Positions 35,544-46,871 of a stretch of 64,000 nucleotides of DNA are shown here, piece after piece. The notes under the pieces are model-generated. The model did no database searches. It saw nothing but the letters and a program-made list of their open reading frames with translations, and was not told where the DNA came from. This DNA is from Balaenoptera acutorostrata. Taxonomy: Eukaryota; Chordata; Mammalia; Artiodactyla; Balaenopteridae. A program made the position numbers and the translations under genes. Numbering within the stretch: the first letter of the stretch is position 1; each line of letters begins with the position of its first letter. The stretch spans positions 50,432,207 through 50,496,206 of the forward strand of contig NC_080078.1 of the NCBI RefSeq assembly GCF_949987535.1. The letters are read 5' to 3'.

Positions 35544-38500
35544 GCAGGTGAGGTTCAATAACCAAGATCTCTGTCGTGCACTGTGATCAGGTCCCACACA
35601 ATGCCCAATTGTGCACCTGGAACCCACACTCCAGGCTGGGTGTCCACTGGACTTCGAGACCACCTGTTGGTGGATACCCGGCTGTACCCACCTCCTGAGA
35701 GAGCCCAAAGCGGCAAGCAGTCCAGAGCCACCCAGCAATGTCTACACTAGCAACTCAATTTGGCCTCTCAACAATGACCCAATTTGAATTCTAGCACCAA
35801 GGGTGATGATAACTAAGACAAACACTTGGGCAAGGCATGCCTCTGTGTGGCTGGAGGGATGAGGCTCATGGGCTGTTTCACTATTTCCTATTCACCACAC
35901 AAAGTTCCAGTTAACCTTAAAATTGTACATTAAATTCGGAAAAAAATGCCCAAAGGTAGAATGTGACAATTCTTTGAAGGCAGGAACAACGATTCTTTTA
36001 AAATTTCATGTAGCAGTTAACATGATATTTGATGATTATAGCTATGTCTATGGGTACCTCGTTTGGACTATTAAACAACTCATCTAAATGCCAAATCATT
36101 CTCTATCATATGTTAAATGAGGTGATCTTGAAAGGAACATATAAAATATATCATATGAGATACTCTAATGATAGGTATTTAAAAAAATACTATAAAGTCT
36201 TTCGTAAAGTTTAAGATCCTTTAGTAAACAAGATAATCAATTGCTAATTTTTATATACTCTGAGTGATCTCATGTTAAGTTTCCTTGTGTGTAAAAGTTG
36301 TTGACTACACAATGTCTCTCTTATCGTTTCCAATTCTAGATTTCTAGAACTAAAGAATCTGTATAATGTTTGGCAGAAATAATGACTTATTTACTATAAT
36401 TTTCTTTATATTTTAATATTATGATTATAACCAAAACCCAACTAAAACTCTATGTATGTATATATAGACTTGTGCTACATTTTATTGGTTATAAGATTCC
36501 TTTTTCTCCCCCACTGCAACATTTTAACATCTCTGAAATTGGGCTGAATCTCATAATTGATGGCATTTTATGAGTATAACTTTAGGTTCCTCCCCTTTCT
36601 TGTTGGTACATAAAATAAAGGCATACCTTACAACTGATGGCACCTTACAATCAGTGAAATAAGGTAAAATATATATAACTCAACAGAAAAAAAGGGCTCT
36701 CTTCTTTAGGTTGGTTAATTACTCCCCTAACCAGGCAAGATGCCGGCTCAGAATTCTGGCTGAACTACATCAGAATAATTGAGCTTTCATTAACTAGTCA
36801 TTTGATAAAGTATATAATCACAATTCTCAATTGAGACTGCTACTATGACAACCGATGATATGGTAAAAAGTCTACATGGAAATTCCAAAATGTGAATTTC
36901 CATTGCCAGGACTGGTAAGAGTTTCAGAATTAATACAATGCATTTCTACTAAATTCTCATGGCACACAACTATACATGTACATAAAACTCATTAATAGAA
37001 GCCTATTAACTCTCTGGGTAATATTTGCTAAAGATATTTTATCAATCAATCAATCAAAGATTAACCTACAACAATGTGATACACAGGTTAAACCTGGAGC
37101 TAAATGACTCGTTTGAAATTATTAGTAATTTTCAAACAAATAGAATCAATATTAAAATATTAGTTTTAAGAGGGAGAAATATTATTATATTACAATGATC
37201 CCATTATATGTATGACTTTCTCCTAGGTACTTGAAAACAATTTATCCAAAGAAAAGTAAAACCAGGCCTCAGGAGGTCTCTTCTGAGAAGGCCCGAAGGG
37301 GGGCTGTTCTGACCCAACAGGGGACATTAAACCTATTGGAAATTCTGGAAAGTACGACTCTGCCCGACCACAGCTGCGTTTTTTTTCCAGGTCGGTTGTT
37401 GGCTTTAGTTGACAGAGGAGGAAAATATGTTTTAGTCAAATAAAAAATATTTTTCATAGATATTTTTTACTTTGCCTAGTATATTTTTTTCTGATATTAG
37501 GAAGATAATAACCAAAATCATCTCTACACTCAGATCATTAAAATTCAAAGGCCCTCTTCACTTATGTACTTAACCAAAGAATGCCTGGCTTTATTTGACA
37601 AAGTCACACTTTTCCAATGAGCACATGGAACAGGAAGAAAAAATCCTGACAACCTTCAAACCAACCTTCAAACCATTCTATATCACTCCTGTTTATTAAC
37701 AGGGTAGATGTAACAAACCAATTTCCCCAACATTCACAACTTAGTGAAAAAGCTCTGCAAGATAAAACAAGATTCCCAAACACAAGTCACTTCACTGTGC
37801 GTTTGCCCTCAGTCACGCTGGGGCACTTAGAAGTGAGCACTGCTCTCCTCTCCCTCAACATAATACAGCCTCCCAAAACACCTGAAGGAACGATATACAT
37901 TATCTTAGATTAAAAATTTTTATCACTGTAAAATCAGTAGGATAGTTTTGTTAAAGGCGAGAAAAAACCAAAAACCAAAAAACTTTCATTTCCTATTTTT
38001 GCAGTCACATAGAAAAGACAAGTTACCAATTTTGTGTTTTGACTATCACCATACACGTATCCACAAGAGCCTCAGTTAATTACTATTTAATGAAATGCCT
38101 TCCTTCATTTTTACAATGTATGTGACTAGAATGAAATATAGTTATTTTAAGCAAACAATACAAGATCTAAAAATAAGAGATCTGCTATACTGAGAGAAAT
38201 TGTGCTACAGGAAAACACAAACACATCTGAAATTACCAGGCATCTTCAAACCCAATTTTTAATATATCCTTTCTAGAGTAGAGACCACCAAATGAAAATG
38301 AAAAAAGCACATACATTTCTAAACTGAGTCACAAAAACGTGTTCTAACAAAAAAATCCAAGTAGAATTAGAAGCCTGTGATGGAGGGTTATTATAGAAAC
38401 CAGCTTCTGGCAAAAACTCAAAGTAAAATCTGTTCTAAGTCCAAATAAAAAAAATATGTTTTACGCTACTTTCTTTTAATTAGATTTAAAGTCTACAATT

Positions 38501-39401
38501 CCCCATGACTGTTGTGAAGGACACAATATAAAGGCACACTGTACTGTAAGTGTTGGCAAAACCCTTAACTATATCAACACCAAGTAACATTCAGAGACGA
38601 CCACCATTTGCTGCAGGAAATAATTATTTGGCACCAATAAAGTACCCCTTGTTGCTTCTATCTCTCATGCTGTTCTAATCAGAATAAAAGTTGAGGGGTT
38701 TCTATACATAGTTTCATTGCATGTGTCAGAACTAAGAAAATAAGGTACTTTAAACAAAAATTCAATTCTAATAATATATTTAGCAAGCTTTTTTTTGTTT
38801 TTGTTTTTAATTAAGAGCTACTATAGAAGTAGGTCAGTACAACTGCCCAGAGGTATAGTATAAAATTTAGTTGCTCATAAAATAATGCTCAAGTAAGTTT
38901 CATTTAGAAAGTCAAGACTACTCGTGAAAATATGTTCTCAAATTTGGGTTTCCCCAATCTCTGCATCACACAACAATAGGTAGACAGTATTTACCTGTGT
39001 ACCTAAGTATAATGAGCAGATTAAAAGCATTCGAGTCAAAAATATATCTTCAAAAAGTGGCCACTCAACTATTAGTGCTCCAAATTTTTTTAAGTAACAC
39101 TCAGAGAAGCAATGATTTTACCACAGCCAAGAACTGCATAGACTCATACAAGATCCACAGTATTGATGATGACTGGAACCAAACCAAGGAAGAGTTGACA
39201 GTCTCTGAAAAGGGTGATCAAAATTTACAGGAGTCAGGTCTCTGCATAAGCATTTTACTAGCCAGCTGTAGGGATGCCATGATCCACTGAGACTTCAGTA
39301 CAGTAGACCTGGTTGATGCCAGTATTTGTTTAATGTAATACTCTCTCATAAAATTTAAAATATGGCATAAAAAGGAAATGAAAAGGGGTATTTATTAAGT
39401 G
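35544..39401 (-). other. BTBD3 5' intron, no gene seen
   Basis: AT-rich intronic DNA. A small GC-richer pocket at 37260-37410 lies inside a 70-codon open frame on the plus strand (37231-37443) that has no recognised similarity. It may be a worn repeat or retrocopy. Confidence 0.4.
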
Positions 39402-39415
39402 GCATGTGGCCAAGT

Positions 39416-39755
39416 TTTTAAAATTAATTAATTAGTTAATTAACTCATTTATTTTTGGCTGCGTCAGGTCTTCATTGCTGCACGCGGGCTTTCTCTAGTT
39501 GCGGCGAGCGGGGGCTACTCTTCGCTGCGGTGCGTGGGCTTCTCATTATGGTGGCTTCTCTTGTTGCGGAGCACGGGCTCTAGGAGTGCGGGTTTCAGTA
39601 GCTGTGGCTCGCGCTCTAGAGCGCAGGCTCAGTAGTTGTGGCACACAGGCTTAGTTGCTCCGAGGCATGTGGGATCTTCCCAGGCCAGGGCTCGAACCCG
39701 TGTCTCCTGCATTGGCAGGAGGATTCTTAACCACTGTGCCACCAGGCAAGTCCCA
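39416..39755 (-). mobile_element. CHR-type SINE, reversed
   Basis: Reversed tail (attaattaattagttaatt), body 'ggctgcgtcaggtcttcattgctg', and tRNA-like head 'accactgtgccaccaggcaag'. A 14-bp duplication, gcatgtggccaagt, is at 39402-39415 and 39756-39769. Confidence 0.95.
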
Positions 39756-39769
39756 GCATGTGGCCAAGT

Positions 39770-41896
39770 CTTAACCAACTACTCTGTGCTGCTCTTCCTA
39801 AAGAGGTTACCATGTGAAAGGAGGATGGTCTCACCTGTTGCTTCAGCATGCTAGGAGTGCAGACCAAGCATCTATCCAGAAAAAAAAAGAAGAAATTCTG
39901 TCTCACCTTTCTCAGCGAGAGGAAGCCACACAGTTTGCAGTGCATTCTGGATCTCCATGACCTGACTCCAAGCCCTGTGACTTGTCCTCCTCATTCACTC
40001 ACTTTGCAAACAAGACGATTCCTGAACTGAAATGAGCCCACTGCTTCCTGCCATCCTCCCTGCCCTCTCTTCCTTAGAGCTCACCTGTCGGACGCCTACC
40101 CATCCTTCACAATGCAGTCCACAGACACCTCAACAAGGAAGGTTCCCAGCCTCTCCACGCCGCACTTTCTCACATTTCATCCTGCCTTAGGTGGTCTGAC
40201 TAGGTGAGTTCTCCGAGGGCCTCATCTCCATGCCTCCCAACAAGAGCTAAAAGCACCACACTCACACCTGGTTTACAATCATTCTGTAACAGGAACGATC
40301 AAGTCCAGCACTATATAAGTCCATCTAGAACCTTAGATTGCATTGTGGAATGCAACTGGCCCTGGGCTGACATGGTCTGAAACCGAGGGCTGTCAAGTTT
40401 CCAGCTGTCCGAGATGCAGGTTTACACGAGGTACAGTGGTAAAGAACTGAGACATCTGTGAACTGTGTCCTGAGGCTTCCTGAACATGTCTAAGCACAAA
40501 TGTGGTTTTATAACATTGCATCCATCTAGCATCTAGTCCAACTGAAAATACTGAAGCACGACTTAAAGCAAGTCCCCATATGTGCTCAGAGCAAGGCTTT
40601 GCTTCATTAGAGTCTAAAATTTAATGTACTACAGATATTCACATAGTCAGAGAGAAGTATGGGCTAATGAGGAGCAAGACTCAGGTACCCAGGACAAAGC
40701 TGCCTTTATCAACTGGTCTCAATTCATGGCCTGGTGTATTTATTTATAGCACCAGTAGAGAATTTTCTGATTTAATGAACTAGAAAGGATAATAAATTCT
40801 CAGCAATTCACTTGAAAGGAGGAAAGCAGTCATATGAATAATCTTAAAAAATGGATAATTAAGAAGACTTTTAAATGTGGCTTTGAAACGTGTTTCGTCT
40901 GTACTTAACACTGAATGCAAGAATTTCTACTACATTAGACACACCCAATCTTCAAACAAAGTAATAAAACACGCCTGTGTGTTCAGGACTGAGTGTATGA
41001 ATAGTCTAGAAACTCACCCCTACCCGGCAAACAAACCACACTGCTAGAGATGGGCAATGTCACATTTCAGATTACTGCAGAGCACAAGCACAAGCAGAAA
41101 AATGCACTTCTTAACACGGGTGTGTCTCAGTGAAACACTTTACTAAGAAGAACTGGAGTGTTAAGTAATCACATGTTTTATTTTTCTTCCCCCAAAATAA
41201 AGAATTCTCAACTTCGGTCTATATATCATCTTACATTACTGGAGTAAGCACAAATGGAAATGGTCATATCAATAGTGGAGGAGCTGAATACCCTAGCCAT
41301 GGCTGCAAAGTCTCTTGCTGTGTTGGTGTGTTTATGAAAGGAAACTTACCAGCAGCAATGATTTTTAAAATCATTAGTAGGGTTGATAATGTAAACAAAT
41401 TGTTAAAAGGTAATGGCTTGAATTGTGTGTTGGCAAAAAATATAGCTTGAATTTCTAAATAACGAGTTCAACTGGTTATAAAAGCACATTTTTTGGAAGG
41501 TGGGATGAAGTACACACTGTTTTGTGCCTGTTGGTTAAAGTGTGTGTGTTTTAATGTGTTAAGTATTTTAAGCAGTTCTGAATTGCACTGGTTCAGAAGG
41601 TACTTGAAGTAGATGCGGTGGCTGAGGCCCTCTGAAACCGCTCTGTGGCATCTGGCAGTGGTGACACATCACCAAAAGCCATCATGGGAGAGCCATCGGC
41701 TCCAAACAGAAAAGGGAGCCTTAAACAGATAAGGACTGGTCCACAGTCAGGCTCTGGGACTCTTGCCTTTTCACAATTGAAGCTGCTGGTTCCTAAGCCT
41801 GGACAGTCACTCCAGTGGACCCTAAGCAGCCAAAGTGAACAGCACTGAAGGACCTGTCAAGTGGCCTTGCCTTCCCTATGCCTCCCCACCCACACC
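39770..41896 (-). other. BTBD3 5' intron, no gene seen
   Basis: No exon could be supported. The last part, from about 41,600, contains a 67-codon plus-strand frame of no known type. It could belong to the upstream part of the hAT element that follows, but I cannot show this. Confidence 0.4.
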
Positions 41897-41926
41897 TGGG
41901 GGCGGGGGAGGGGGGGGGGCAGGGGG
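41897..41926 (+). repeat. G-rich run, possible G-quadruplex
   Basis: Several G runs of four or more follow one another within 30 bases (ggggg-c-ggggg-a-gggg...gggg-ca-ggggg), enough for a four-tract G-quadruplex on the plus strand, the non-template strand for transcripts running the other way. Confidence 0.6.
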
Positions 41927-41949
41927 ATTTAGGAACAGTGATGAAACAG

Positions 41950-42995
41950 CTTGTGTGAATGCAGATTAGCTACTGTGCATTCCTTTGCCATAATCCATGT
42001 ATTATTTCATTGGGGAATCTCTATGAGATGCAGTAGTAAAAACTGTTGATTTTATTAAATCTCAGCCCTTGAGTATACATTTTCTTAATATTCTATGTGA
42101 TGAAATGGGAAGTATGCTTAAAGCACTTCTGGTAAAACTGAAATAGAACGGTTGCCTTGAGAAAAAAAATACTTGTGCAACTGTTTGTGTGAGAGCTGAA
42201 CCAGCCTATTTTTTCATGGAACACCACTGCACTTGAGAAAATATGCAAAGTATGCTTATTCACACTTAGGTATTTAGCAGACATTTTCTCAAAAATGAAT
42301 GAAATGAGCCTGTCACTTTAAGGAAAACTGACTATTTATTGCCAATAAAAAAGCAAAAGTTAGAATTTTGGAAATCTTGATTATGCCACCATGAGCTTGA
42401 TAGCTTCCCAAGACTGGTAAAGACTTCTTAAAGACTGTTTCTGATTAACACGGGTGACATCAGGTAAATGTAATTTTTTATATTGTATAATGAAACATGT
42501 CAACATTTTAAAGATTTGCATAACTCAGTGAACCAATGTTTTCTGATAACAATGTTATTACATTACAGAATCATGCATATTGGTAAAAGGTCCATTCAAA
42601 GTACAAGACAGATCAATGGATTTTAGTATAACAGGAATACAAAAAGTTCACTGACAGTTTTAGATTCCACATAGCAATCAACCTTTAAGAAATTACTATC
42701 CAAGTTTTGTTGAGGTTATCATAGAATATCCACCATTATCTGAAAAGACTATTAAAATACTCCTTCCTTTTCCAGCTATATATCTTTATGAGGCCAGATT
42801 TTCTTCATAAGCTTCAATCAAAACATTTATTTTTTAAACAAATTAGTAAATACTAAATTTTTTTCTTTGTTTTCACTTCTATTCCAGTAAATATTAATAG
42901 AGATAACCCCTATAAACAAAAGCTCTTTGGGTTTCTTGAAATATTCAAGAGTATAAGAGTCCTGAGGTCAAAAAGTATAAGAAACACTGATGCCT
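41950..42995 (+). mobile_element. Decayed autonomous hAT-Charlie transposon, C-terminal half of transposase
   Basis: In broken plus-strand frames the sequence matches the recalled C-terminal half of a ZBED5/SCAND3-like Charlie transposase. The pieces in order are 'ccataatccat' (a CAIIH-like piece near 41990), 'aactgttgattttattaaatctc' (VDFIKS), a FHGTP/FFMEHH-like piece near 42210, and then 'ccattatctgaaaag...cttttccagc' (a PPLSEKTIKILLPFPA-like dimerisation region near 42730). The right end, 'aaaaagtataagaaacactg' near 42992, resembles the Charlie terminal repeat. Stops and frameshifts abolish any product. The left end is not located. Confidence 0.75.
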
Positions 42996-43265
42996 CACCT
43001 GGCATCATAAGGAGTTGGGATTTTATTTTAAGTGCGATTGTGGTAAGCTAGTAAAGGTTTTCAAAGAAGATCCTTTCAAAAAAAAAAAACGAAACTAAGT
43101 GATCAGGGCCAGGTTTTTAAACATACCTGCTTTTTGGTTCTACTCTACTAGAAAATAATAATTAATTCTCGGAGCATAATTCTCAACCATTTTTTTGCAC
43201 ATTAGGTAGACAGAACGGAGGACATGAGAAAATGACAATCTCTGACACAAAAAATTAACAGCAGT

Positions 43266-43620
43266 TGGGGCTTCCCTGGTGACACAAGTGGTTACAAATC
43301 CGCCGGCCAATGCAGGGCCACGTGGGTTTGAGCCCTGGTCCAGGAAGATCCTACATGCCGTGGAGCAACTTAGCCCGTGTGCCACAACTACTGAGCCCAC
43401 GTGCCACAACTACTGAGCCCACGTGCCACAACTACTGAAGCCTGCATGCCTAGAGCCCATGCTCCACAACAAGAAGCCACTGCAATGAAAAGCCTGCACG
43501 CCGCAACGAAGAGTAGCCCCCGCTCTCTGCAACCAGAGAAAGCCCGCGCACAGCAACAAAGACCCAACGCAACCAAAAATAAACAAATTAATTAATTAAT
43601 TTAAAAAAAAAAACTTAAAA
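43266..43620 (+). mobile_element. CHR-type SINE with internal 22-bp tandem repeats
   Basis: Head 'ggcttccctggtgacacaag', tail (attaatt)n/poly-A. The duplication aaaattaacagcagt is at 43251-43265 and 43621-43635. A 22-bp unit, gtgccacaactactgagccc + ac, repeats at 43379 and 43401, with a partial third copy at 43423. Confidence 0.95.
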
Positions 43621-43676
43621 AAAATTAACAGCAGTCAAGGAGCTAATACAGCAGTGACTTTTCATTTAAAAATTGC

Positions 43677-44023
43677 TTTTAAAAAATTATTTATTTATTT
43701 TTGGCTGTGTTGGGTCTTTGTTGTTGCGTGCGGGCTTTCTCTAGTTGCGGCGAGTGGGGCCTCCTCTTCATTGCAGCGTGCAGGCTTCTCATTGAGGTAG
43801 CTTCTCTTGTTGCGGAGCATGGGCTCTAGGCGCGCGGGCTTCAGTAGTTGTGGCACGTGGGCTCAGCAGTTGTGGTTCACAGGTTCTAGAGCACAGGCTC
43901 AGTAGTTGTGGCACAAGGGCTTAGTTGCTCCGCAGCATGTGGGATCTTCCCAGACCAGGGCTTGAACCTGTGTCCCCTGCATTGGCAGGTGGATTCTTCA
44001 CCACTGCAACACCAGGGAAGCCC
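43677..44023 (-). mobile_element. CHR-type SINE, reversed
   Basis: Reversed tail (ttatttattttt), body 'ggctgtgttgggtctttg' and head 'ccactgcaacaccagggaagcc'. The duplication taaaaattgc is at 43667-43676 and 44024-44033. It lies between two plus-strand copies. Confidence 0.93.
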
Positions 44024-44057
44024 TAAAAATTGCCTTTTCTTAAAAAGCTGGTGTTCA

Positions 44058-44394
44058 GGGCTTCCCTGGTGGCGCAGTGGTTGAGAATCTGCCTGCTAAT
44101 GCAGGGGACACGGGTTCGAGCCCTGGTCTGGGAAGATCCCACATGCCGCGGAGCGGCTGGGCCCGTGAGCCACAATTACTGAGCATGCGCGTCTGGAGCC
44201 TGTGCTCCGCAACAGGAGAGGCCGCGGTAGTGAGAGGCCCGCGCACCGTGATGAAGAGTGGCCCCCGCTTGCCACAACTGGAGAAAGCCCTAGCACAGAA
44301 ACGAAGACCCAACATAGCAATCAATCAATCAATCAATTAATCAATAAAAATAAATAAATAAATAAAAAAATCTTTAAAAAAAAAAAAAAAAAAA
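44058..44394 (+). mobile_element. CHR-2-type SINE, young-looking
   Basis: Head 'gggcttccctggtggcgcag', intact B box 'gggttcgagccctgg', (aatc)n and a pure 24-base poly-A tail. A perfect 16-bp duplication, aaaaagctggtgttca, is at 44042-44057 and 44395-44410. Long poly-A and intact tRNA promoter boxes indicate recent insertion. Confidence 0.95.
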
Positions 44395-44410
44395 AAAAAG
44401 CTGGTGTTCA

Positions 44411-45814
44411 AACACTTCCTCAGCTTCATTCTTGAAACGATTTTAGAGGCTGTGCACACGTTAGTAGGATTGTGATCCTCCTAGTTACCTTACATTCAGT
44501 AATTATACATTATTATATAAAGACTGTAAAATCAAAATACTGGTTGATCTGACCTCAAGCATCTGATTTTCCTATAACCCAACCCAAACACCATTAGGTA
44601 TTGACATCCCTAACAAACACCCACCTGGTTGAGCACAACACTGGCTGGTGATGATTTTGAGAATGTGTCGGGAGCTGTATGCTGGCCCAGAGTTCAGGAT
44701 TGACTTTGGCATTTTGAGGAGTCTTTCACGGCAGTGACAGGAGAAAGCAGATAATAAAGTAATCCAGAATTTCAGGTAAGCATGGGCTGATCCCGTAAGT
44801 CCCAAAGAAATACTTGTTGAATACTGTTAAATTAACTAGAAAATCTATTAATTCCTGTAAAGATATTCTACAGCATTTACTGAAATATGTGCTGAAATCC
44901 TTCAGGGGAGGTGTGGGGAGTCTGCAGAGAGACTGGTAGGGAGTGGGAGTGACTGCCCTTCCCTTTCCAGCAGCCAGGCCAGCTTCTAGCTCCTACTCAC
45001 CTCATCTCCTGAGGCTATGGGAGGGGTGAGGGAAGAAACCAGGAACAGGGAGGGAGCACTCTGGGAGGCACCCCTGCCTGGGTGGGTGTCTTACATGGGG
45101 GTGGGGGGAAGCGCTATGCAAAAGAGGAAGCAACAGCTAGAACAGCGGGTTTGGCATCTGAACCTGCACCTGGAGTGGGAGGTGCTTCTGGGTCCCTTCT
45201 CACATTTTTAATGTGGACAGTAAGATTATTTTAAGAAGAGAGGCCTGCTGAACCCTAGTTAAGAATTTTAGCATTTTCTAGACCTCCTAGGAATGTAGGT
45301 GATTCCCCAATAAGCCCCCCAAAACACATCTAAGTGTAGTTTGACTATTACACTTGACTTTTCACTACACGTCCCATGAACAAAGGTATGAAAATAGGTG
45401 GCGGTCTAGATGTGAGCCCTGTCTTTCAAGAGACCTACAGTGCAATGCCTGAAGGCCAAACTCAGTCCCTCACTACACAGTACATGTGTTTGCTGGTGCT
45501 GGGTAGGCAAGATCACCACTTCCAAAAACTGCATAATACAAGGTGGCAATTAAATAAAAAAAATCTTCACAATGAAAACAAATACTTACACAGGTCCTCA
45601 GCCCAGCTGTAGAACTAAAAAAAACAAGGTGTGTTTTCCAACTGGGCTATCCATTAACAACCTAAACTAAGGGATATTTTGCAATTCAGCAGCAGAAAGG
45701 CAGGTCAATGCTTTCCATTCAGTCTTGACCAACACTACTGACTGTTTCGAGTTCACAATAAAATAAATTGTAGCAGTGGTAAGTCTTAAAGAATGAATCG
45801 TCACACTAACAAAG
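44411..45814 (-). other. BTBD3 5' intron, no gene seen
   Basis: Unique-looking intronic DNA. A 78-codon plus-strand frame (45376-45612) lacks any recognised similarity. Confidence 0.4.
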
Positions 45815-45907
45815 GACAAATACAGAGAGGGCAGAAAGCAGAAACAAGAAGAACTACAATCCCGCAGCCTGTGGAACACAAACCACATTCACAGAAAGAT
45901 AGACAAG

Positions 45908-46813
45908 ATGAAAAGGCAGAGAGCTATGTACCAGATGAAGGAACAAGATAAAACCCCAGAAAAACAACTAAACGAAGTACAGATAGGCAACCTTCCAGAA
46001 AAAGAATTCAGAATAACGATAGTGAAGATGATCCAGAACCTTGGAAAAAGAATGGAGGCAAAGACTGAGAAGATGCAAGAAATGTTTAACAAAGGCCTAG
46101 AAGAATTAAAGAACAAACAAACAAAGAGGAACAATACAATAACTGATGAAAAATACACTAGAAGGAATCAATAGCAGAATAACTGACACAGAAGAACAAA
46201 GAAGTGACCTGGAAGACAGAATGGTGGAATTCACTGCTGTGGAACAGAATAAAGAAAAAAAAAATGAATGAAAAAAAATGAGAGCCTAAGAGACCTCTGG
46301 GACAACATTAAATGCAACAACATTCGCATTACAGGAGTCCCAAAAGGAGAAGAGAGAGAGCAAGAACCCGGGAAAATATTCTGAAGAGATTATACTCGAA
46401 AACTTCCCTAACACGGGAAAGGAAATAGCCACCCAGTCCAGGAACTGCAGAGAGTCCCATACAGGATAAACCCAAGGAGAAACATGCCGAGGCACATAGT
46501 AATCAAAATGGCAAAAATTAAAGACAAAGAAAAATTATTGAAAGCAGCAAGGGAAAAACGACAAATAACATACAAGGGAACTCCCATAAGGTTAACAGCT
46601 GATTTCTCAGGAGAAACTCTACAAGCCAGAAGGGAGTGGCAGGATATATATAAAGTGATGAAAGGGAAGAACCTACAACCAAGATTACTCTACCCGGCAT
46701 ATATCTCATTCAGATTTGATGGAGAAATCAAAAGCTTTACAGACAAGCAAAAGCTAAGAGAATTCAGCACCACCAAACCAGCTCTACAACAAATGCTAAA
46801 GGAACTTCTCTAA
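45908..46813 (+). pseudogene. L1 ORF1 relic (RNA-binding chaperone)
   Basis: The frame opens MKRQRAMYQMKEQDK and includes the coiled-coil part (RITIVKMIQNLGKRMEAKTEKMQ). It breaks near 46170, with several further shifts and stops between 46170 and 46480. It resumes cleanly for the C-terminal RNA-binding part, HIVIKMAKIKDKEKLLKAAR to QQMLKELL (46484-46813). The encoded protein normally binds L1 RNA as a trimer; this copy cannot make it. Confidence 0.88.
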
Positions 46814-46871
46814 GTGGGAAACACAAGAGAAGAAAAGGACCTACAAAAACAAACACAAAACAATTAAGAAA

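Noticed and set aside
37231..37443. GC-richer 70-codon frame, possible retrocopy fragment
   Set aside because: No parent gene recognised, no poly-A tail or target-site duplication.
43379..43438. CRISPR-like short repeats
   Set aside because: The repeats are directly adjacent 22-mers inside a SINE, without spacers, in a mammalian genome.
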